A stretch of DNA of 64,000 bases, taken from assembly GCA_903813345.2 (NCBI GenBank), contig CAIIXF020000003.1, forward strand, positions 31,414,651 through 31,478,650, given 5' to 3'. A model generated the notes under the pieces. It saw only the letters and a list, made by a program, of their open reading frames with translations. It was not told the DNA's origin and searched no databases. Positions within the stretch are counted from its first letter, which is position 1; each line of letters begins with the position of its first letter. This stretch comes from Owenia fusiformis. Lineage: Eukaryota; Annelida; Polychaeta; Sabellida; Oweniidae. The translations under genes were made by a program, and so were the position numbers. This document shows positions 58,101-64,000 of this stretch, piece by piece.

Positions 58101-61100
58101 AAATGCTTTTCACGTTAAATACACCGGATGTTACATCATTTGTCATTTGTAAGGATGGAGGTAGGAACGAGAGTCCCGGGGCAGTAGGAGTAATAGTAAG
58201 ACTGGTATCTGGCTTTGCCTGCACTTGAATGGATCCCGATTTCTGTCCAGAGTTGAACGAATCATCAATAATATTAGACGTTAAGATTCCTCTATCACAC
58301 AGCATGCCTCCGAATCCCGAGTCCCCGCATGCGCAAACAAAACCGTAAACATTTCCAGCAAGGGAACAATTTCCACCATGTTTACAAGGACTTGGGTGAC
58401 AAGCATCTGTAGGAAATAGTATACTTAACAACAACGAAACATAAAGATTTTGGAAAATTATGAAAGCTTCTAAAAATCAATCTCAAACCTAAAGTCATCT
58501 TTGAATTCCCGACAAATTGTGGATTATATTAAAAAAGATATGTTCAGTTTAAAGCAATATCAAATTTGACCTTGAAATAACTTGTCTTTAGTTTTTGAGA
58601 AATAACCTTTTGACCATCAATATCTCAAAATCTAGGCAATATTTGAAGCAGATTTCTTTGCAGACCATTTTGATGCAAGTTTGTGACCTAGTTTGATGAT
58701 CAAAAGTGTAAGGTCAGATTTCAATTGAAGGCAAATTTAAAAAAAGTTAAGAATAATTTCTTGACCATAAATTTCTCAAAATCTAGGCATTTGTGTCAGA
58801 TTTGAATTAAAGAACAATGAATACTCATACTTAACAATGAAAAAATTAGGCAAGCTTTGAATAACTCGAAAATCCTATATTTGACCTCGATGTTGACCGT
58901 GGCATAATATCTAAGTTGCCCCAAGTTAAGCCCAGGTCCTATAAGAGGACCCCCAGATGACCTCCTAGGTAATAGCAACAAAAGTTAACTTAATTTGATC
59001 AAAAAGTAACAATCCATGTTGAGGGTAGACTATAGATATTTCTTTCGATGTATGTCCACGTTTACTTTGTTTAAACAAGTTGTCTTTCAGGTCCGAGATT
59101 TAAGGGATAAAAGAGTAATATGATACGTTTGTGTAATATACTTTAAAACTACTATTTTTTTTATCATACATGTTAATAAAATTTAAAATGAGTTCCCACC
59201 TTTAATTGTCGACTTATCAATGCATGTCAACTTATCAGGACTAAGAAGAAAACCATCGGGACAGGAACATACAAAACTGCCATAGTTATCAGTACAGGTA
59301 TGTGTACAGCCACCATTATTTGTAAGACACTCATTTATTTCTGGAAATATATGATGTCAACTAATCGGTACAAGTCACCGTATATATGAGCTTAAAAGTG
59401 AACGGCTGCTGTTATAGAGTAATGGATTCTCTGTATGATTAAACTTTCTCTGTTCATAATAATGCTTATCTGTTAACCAGTACTTTGGTTTGCAGTAAAA
59501 ATCAGGATTTATTTAAATGGTATCATCTTTTTATATTCAAATAAATATCTTTCAGGAAAGTATATATGCAGATTCGATTACATTGTCATGTTTCACCCAA
59601 TACAATCAAAAGGTTCAATGTAACACCAATGTATACATACAGTGTTGATAAAATCTTTGACGACATCTGGCATTTAAATGAGCTAATTTTATTTCCCTAG
59701 AATGTCCTAACTTTTTATTAAATGTAAGGACATCCTCTTTGAGAATTTTCATTGGAATTCAAATACTCGTTTTGTATATGTAATACATTGGGGTCTGTAT
59801 AATATTTCGTGAAAACACACGTTTGATGTAAGGTAGATGTATCGTCGTTATACCTGCGCATGATTTCCCATCACTTTTAAGAGAAAACCCAGGCTTGCAA
59901 GTACACCTAAATCCCCCAGGGGTATTCACACAGCCTTCTGCACAACCATCCGAGTCTTGTGCACACTCATCGATGTCTGCAGCCAATCAAAATACTACTA
60001 CGTTTATTCAATTATGTTATGAACACTCAAAGGGGTTAAGTTGTAGATTAGAATCAACGAATCAGAAATTGTTCAACATGAAACGTCCTTTTTGATATTC
60101 GTACCTGTGCAGGTCACACCATCATCATGAAGTAAGTACCCAGGATTGCAGTCACAGTTATAGGAACCAATGACGTTCTTACACATCTGTTGACATCCAG
60201 CATTGAATTCCAGGCATTCATCAATATCTGTAAGGGTGATGAAATTTATTTCATGAATGTTTTTTTACCTATTCCAAGTGATACAGGCTAGATAGAACAC
60301 AATAAAACAGCCATGGCATCACGCCGTTCTATGCTTTGATCTTTCAAACTAATTTAACCTCAATGTGGGAAGTGAGTAGGGGGTAGAATGACCCCCTCCA
60401 GACCCCCCTGTATTTTTCTGCCATGAAAAATATATTTCTGTAATCGTAGTAGCTAAAGCTACAGATACAATACTATGTTTGATAAAAAATCGAGGTGATC
60501 GGGGGTATAGTGGTTGAGAAAGTATAAATACACCAAAAAATCTCCCCCCCCTATATTACTTTGATCTACTTCTGACCTCAATTGACCTACTTGACATCTT
60601 AATATACCTCTCTCGAGGGCGTTGACGGGCTTATAGTATGGTAGTTTTTACTGTACCTGTACGCCCGCATTAGGGTTAAAGAAATCAATTAAAATCCATT
60701 CATACTTTGAAAAAATGAATAATGATTCCAGTGAAAATAGAATTATATATTTATTTTTCTTATTTACATTTATATTCGAGGTGTATTTACTCTTGTTTGA
60801 AATCATAAACTGAACATGCTAAGAAATAAATTTTTTTCCTCACTGACTTACCTTCACATGTTTTACTCGTTTCATCTTCAAATGTATACCCCTTGAGACA
60901 ATCACAACCAAACGAACCAATAGAATTGATGCATTTCATTAAATCCGGATCACATCCACCATTATCGATCTGACACTCATCAATATCTTTAATCAAATCA
61001 GAGCATGCAAACGTGTAAAATGCGAGGCGGAGGGTATATCGAAATCATTGAAATGCGTATATTTATACTCATTATTGATCAATGGAGTGTACTGTATATA

Positions 61101-63703
61101 GAAAAAAGCTATTTCTGAAAACGTCGTAAAATAATGTAAAATGTGATTCTCTATATTTAAAATACATGAGTTTTGTTGAGTTTTGAAGAAGTGTCAAACT
61201 GTTTGGCATGTATTTATTATTGTGTAATTTTTCAAAAACTTTAAATTTCAAATGTAACTTTGCGAACGGATGTTGAGCCTTTGAATTGCCTATGGACTTC
61301 GAGACTGGACTTTATCTATCCCACATCATTTGAGACTGAATACTCTATCTTTTATGAGTACTAGTATCTACACCTATTTTTGATGGTATGAGTATTGGCT
61401 ATCAATTTTTTTCATTTTTTCTTCAACATGTATTGTAATGACTTCAGTATGAATGAAATGTCCCTTGGTGTTCTGGTCCTGGATTGTGATATTGGTTCTC
61501 GATTGGAGGGAGGGGGTGTTAGACATTGTTTCTTTTCACGTTAGATCATGGTTTTTGGATATATAGGGTCTACTTTTCTTATGACAGATTTACACTTACA
61601 GTTTGCTTTTCTTGTTGGGTTTCTTTAAAGTTTTTAGTCACCCTTCCCTTTGGCATTTGTGCTTATATATTTAATATAATAACATGCTAACGTTGGTATC
61701 AATGGTGCACACAGCATACTCTTACCTGAGCAAGACCTCTCATTACTTGCCAAGATATATCCCTCATTACAAGAACATTTGTATGATCCAATAGTATTGT
61801 TACAGCCTTGGTCACAAAGGTCTTTGGCACACTCATCTTCGTCTTAAATTTGAGATAAAATGACATTGATCAGATATTGCAAATAGGCAAATGGAATTTC
61901 AACTCAAATATATGCAATGAGAACTCCTTGGTATTTCATCAACCTAAATAATGCAATCAAATGTATGTTGATTTTGTAAGCATGCACCACTAACATAATT
62001 TTTATTATTTCCACTAAACTTAGGTAGTATGTTATGTAATTGATTGACACATTTGTTACACGCCTCTTGAAGGAATTGTGATATATTTGGGAACCGAACT
62101 CATTTTTGGTTTTCGCAGGGTTATAGCTAATTGTTTGTTGTTCCAAATGGTGTCACTTTCTCTCGTCGTACCTTTGCATGATTTCTTGTTGTCATCTAAG
62201 ACGTAACCAGTATTACAAGAACAGCGATATGATCCAAGTGTGTTTTCACACGTATGTTGGCAGCCTTGGTCTGACTCAGCACATTCGTCAATATCTGCAA
62301 AAAACAGAAGTAAATGTGAGAAGTGTGTACTATTAAATGTATATGTTTATATCTTTAACGTACGAAATTATCGTAGTCTCTCGCTATATTGCATCTAATA
62401 TAGCCACATGAAATTTAGCAAATGAAACTAGCTAGTGACTTACTTTATTATTACAGAAAAAGGCCAGAAATAGGAGACATTGTAATTTTGTTTGAACCAT
62501 TGTTGGCAGCAATGCATAAAAATCAAAAATCTTGATACTATGCCTTCGTTAATAATTTTCATTATTTATTGAAAAGGTATGTTGCATGCATGAAACAGTA
62601 CACTACCATCACAACTCTGTCCATTCAGTTTATATCCGGCGTTACATTCACAACGAAATGAACCCTGGGTATTCACACAGCGTTGGCTACAACCGGCATT
62701 TAGTTGTGCACACTCATTGATATCTGAAACGAATGGTAAATCAATAAGCCTTTGTTTCGGATGATTCAACAAGTATTGGATTGTAAACACTATTTTTGGA
62801 AAGAAACGTCAAGAAAGAATGATATTATCACTATTTTGACAAAATCATTATAATTATTCCTAAAATAGAATGCCTGGGCACTTCCCAATACTTTACCACT
62901 GCATGAAAACCCGTCTGACTGAAGAGTGTATCCCCCTTGGCACGAACATCTGTAAGACCCAAGTGTGTTTATGCATCCATGTACACAACGAGAAGTTCCC
63001 AGTTTGCACTCGTCAATATCTGCAGTAACATTAAGTACTTTAATATAATTTAGGAGTGCAATTTTCGACTGCCGTAACATAAAGGAGGACAAGTTACAGG
63101 AAACGGGTATAAAACAAAACTAAATGTAGTTTTGATTTGAATAAATAAGCTGTGTACATGTGTACCTATACAACTGCGTCCGTTGGTGGTGGAAAGACTA
63201 TACCCTGCTTTACAAGAGCACGTGTAACTTCCGACTGTGTTTGTACATGTTTGTGCACATCCACCATTTCCACTGTTACACTCATTGATATCTATTAACA
63301 TGAAGAAGAACATGCTTAGATCCGTTAAAAATCCACACAATTTTTTTTGTTTAACTATTTCAATCCTTTACCTGTTTTTTCATCCGACACAAGTCTTGTC
63401 ATGTTACGCACTTACAACAATTGCACAAACCCAGTGATGAAAAAATATATATATAGTATAATTGCGAAAGGACCAAAATGTGATAGAATGGGGAGAAGCG
63501 TCTTGATTCTAGACATGTGATCTTTGTAGTGATTCAATTGGTTCTGCAAAGAGGCTAATTGAAGATGACGTGCGCTGACTTCTTACCCACACACGCCTTT
63601 CCATTAAGTGCATAGCCTGCTTTACAAGAACATCTGTAACTGCCAACAGTGTTAATGCATGTCTGAGCACATCCACCATTTCCAGATGAGCACTCATTGA
63701 TAT
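49094..63703 (-). CDS. Large modular extracellular protein (EGF array, unknown domains, Ig pair), 3' part; continues off the right edge
   Basis: Visible exons 5' to 3': 63587-63703, 63166-63291, 62897-63019, 62607-62723, 62172-62294, 61726-61842, 60852-60986, 60106-60227 (one edge off by a base), 59854-59976, 59200-59340, 57110-58406, 56851-56974, 56555-56711, 54205-55411, 53388-53957, 51237-53344, 50557-50638 and 49094-49193, ending in TAG at 49094. Phases agree at all joins. About 2,300 residues are visible: ten calcium-binding EGFs, one more EGF, a long unrecognised region, a helical Cys-containing block, a furin-like RRKRE site, two I-set-like Ig domains and a tail with spaced Cys. No transmembrane helix is evident, so secretion to the extracellular matrix is likely. 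The 5' end, including the signal peptide, is outside the window. I do not recognise a named orthologue. Confidence 0.82.
49215..49925. repeat. Degenerate tandem array, AATCGGGAGAAA-type monomer
   Basis: The phrases AATCGGGAGAAA, AAATCGGGATAAC and TAAAAAGTCGGG recur for about 700 bases with irregular spacing. The array occupies the last intron of the EGF/Ig gene. No coding potential or terminal repeats were seen. Confidence 0.8.
50670..51078. mobile_element. MITE with inverted repeats of about 160 bp in an intron
   Basis: The left arm (about 50670-50835) and right arm (about 50915-51077) are inverted copies. They share ATTTCAGACAGTCA, AACAACCCAC.CACATGTTTT and GACTTTGAGACAGGGAA. A loop of about 80 bases separates them. 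The element sits between the exons at 50557 and 51237 and starts about 30 bases from the acceptor of the former. Confidence 0.8.
51237..53344 (-). other. Large exon: furin-like site and two immunoglobulin I-set domains
   Basis: The start ([14 protein letters not shown]) is followed within about 65 residues by GRRKREIEY, a candidate processing site. A long helical, acidic and Asn-rich region comes next. Ig domain 1 runs from about [16 protein letters not shown] (with WERDG and [12 protein letters not shown]), and Ig domain 2 from [15 protein letters not shown] (with ITWRR and [11 protein letters not shown]). Both have the paired Cys, Trp and DxGxYxC hallmarks. A C-terminal region with [11 protein letters not shown]-like helices and a [14 protein letters not shown] motif leads into 50557-50638. 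Confidence 0.82.
53345..53387 (-). other. 43-nt possible micro-intron (or frame-breaking insertion)
   Basis: The frames on either side differ by one. Removing 43 bases between an AG/GTCTAA donor and a GCAGAG acceptor restores a continuous frame with coherent sequence on both sides (exon phases 2 and 2). The same 43 bases are also bounded by short GGTC repeats, so a duplication or insertion could equally explain it. Confidence 0.5.
53388..53957 (-). other. Exon with Ala/Lys amphipathic helices around a Cys cluster
   Basis: Heptad-like helices ([35 protein letters not shown]) flank a cluster of about ten Cys ([33 protein letters not shown]). The pattern suggests a disulphide-stapled helical bundle. 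It joins the next exon across only 43 bases (53345-53387). Confidence 0.65.
54205..55411 (-). other. Large exon: about 400 aa, helical then beta-rich, unknown domain
   Basis: The N-terminal part has repeated helical segments ([48 protein letters not shown]). A beta-rich middle ([19 protein letters not shown], then [19 protein letters not shown]) looks like a lipid-transfer or glycan-binding beta-sheet protein, but I cannot assign it. It ends in an Ala-rich helix ([18 protein letters not shown]) that continues in the next exon. Acceptor and donor phases are 1 and 2. Confidence 0.7.
55420..56550. other. Intron with unassigned repeat-like sequence
   Basis: Between exons 54205-55411 and 56555-56711 there is about 1.1 kb with no coding segment. 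It includes a GC-richer block at 55600-55830 (GGGGCGGAGTTTAAGCG and CTCCGCC phrases in opposite orientation) that may be a transposon fragment, and an inverted AGGCCCG/CGGGCCT pair near 56300 and 56378. Confidence 0.35.
57110..58406 (-). other. Large exon: EGF domain followed by about 390 aa of unknown fold
   Basis: It starts with a non-calcium EGF ([13 protein letters not shown]...[10 protein letters not shown]) and then leaves known domains. The rest is beta-rich with sparse Cys ([42 protein letters not shown]) and contains a dibasic [12 protein letters not shown] sequence typical of a furin cleavage site. In contrast to the small EGF exons it is intronless for 1.3 kb. The frame joins in phase to 56851-56974 ([14 protein letters not shown]) and 56555-56711, which appear to extend the same domain. 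Confidence 0.75.
58410..59195. other. Intron, weak repeats only
   Basis: The intron between the last calcium-binding EGF exon and the large EGF exon contains loose repeats of TTTGACCTT, AAATCTAGGCA and GAGAAATAACCT-like phrases. No gene or transposon end is recognised. Confidence 0.4.
59200..63703 (-). other. Array of ten calcium-binding EGF exons
   Basis: Each exon is 117-141 bp, starts and ends in phase 1 and encodes one EGF unit with six Cys. Most start D-I-N/D-E-C (DINEC, DIDEC, DEDEC, EINEC) and carry the Gly-Ser-Tyr/Phe and CxCxxGY pattern of calcium-binding EGFs. Examples are [14 protein letters not shown] (63.2 and 63.6 kb), [17 protein letters not shown] (62.6 kb) and [19 protein letters not shown] (59.9 kb). 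Uniform phase allows exon duplication, and the 63166 and 63587 exons are especially alike, suggesting recent tandem duplication. Confidence 0.88.
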
Positions 63704-64000
63704 CTGGAAAATGATATGTAACTTGACACCAAGGAGGATTGGCTCCCAGAGTGCAACATCATTATTCTGCCCCATATATGGTCATGTTGTGATACAAATT
63801 CGAATTCAAACAACCGCCATTTTGTTCACTTCAACATTTGAATCCTGAATTTCTTAACGAAAAATTCCCCAAAAAATCAAAACATTTTGGTTCAAATCTT
63901 TTGAACTATTTATTTTGAATTTATAGTTAGCATATTTACAGAAAATAACGACATTTCGACGTTTTCATTGTTGGAAAATATCGAGTCTCGATCTTGAGAG
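63704..64000. other. Intron at window edge, nothing recognised
   Basis: This is AT-rich sequence upstream (in gene direction) of the first visible EGF exon. The gene continues beyond 64000, since the exon at 63587 starts in phase 1 and needs an upstream exon. Confidence 0.5.

Noticed and set aside
1-64000. CRISPR arrays, bacterial operons, tRNA or rRNA genes
   Set aside because: Tandem arrays here lack the repeat-spacer structure; genes are intron-bearing. The tRNA-Leu-like strings are 19-base primer sites only.

Overview
This window is animal nuclear DNA. Genes are split by GT-AG introns whose codon phases can be followed exon to exon, exons encode EGF, immunoglobulin and sulfatase domains, and transposable elements fill much of the rest. 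The AT-rich base composition, calcium-binding EGF exons of about 120 bp in 1-1 phase, LINE and LTR elements and many foldback or MITE-like elements suggest an invertebrate bilaterian, probably marine. I cannot name the species, and I saw no bacterial operons, tRNA, rRNA or CRISPR.

Layout. (1) 1-4.7 kb: AT-rich intergenic DNA with small hairpin repeats, ending in a 60-bp satellite that reaches the 3' end of the next gene. (2) 4.7-10.8 kb, minus strand: a complete six-exon gene for an ENTR1/SDCCAG3-like endosomal coiled-coil protein (367 aa), with foldback elements in its introns and another terminal-inverted-repeat element just upstream. (3) 13.6-25.0 kb: a nearly full-length non-LTR retrotransposon, split in its endonuclease domain by a 7.8-kb LTR retrotransposon. 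The LTR element has 1,977-bp LTRs, a GTAT target duplication and a tRNA-Leu primer site, but no reverse transcriptase. (4) 25.5-32.5 kb, minus strand: a type I membrane protein with cysteine-rich repeats and a Thr/Ser-rich stalk. A 1.7-kb G-rich element sits inside its main exon and a truncated second LINE sits in its intron. (5) 32.7-39.1 kb: palindromic MITEs, a 1.5-kb miniature LTR element with 86-bp LTRs, tandem repeats and a second, longer copy of the G-rich element.

(6) 39.25-47.97 kb, plus strand: a complete 13-exon gene (631 aa) for a secreted arylsulfatase-B-like protein. It has a new N-terminal coiled coil and has lost the formylglycine cysteine and several metal or active-site residues, so it is very probably a pseudoenzyme. 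(7) 49.1-63.7 kb and beyond the right edge, minus strand: the 3' part of a large modular extracellular protein. In order it has at least ten calcium-binding EGF domains, another EGF, two very large exons of unrecognised sequence, a helical/Cys-rich block, a furin-like site, two Ig domains and a short Cys-containing tail. It lies tail-to-tail with the pseudo-sulfatase.

The intact genes do not form an obvious pathway; three encode secreted or membrane proteins and one an endosomal trafficking factor. The most notable points are the apparent dead sulfatase, the insertion into a coding exon, and two structurally different LTR elements lacking reverse transcriptase that share a primer type and target duplication.
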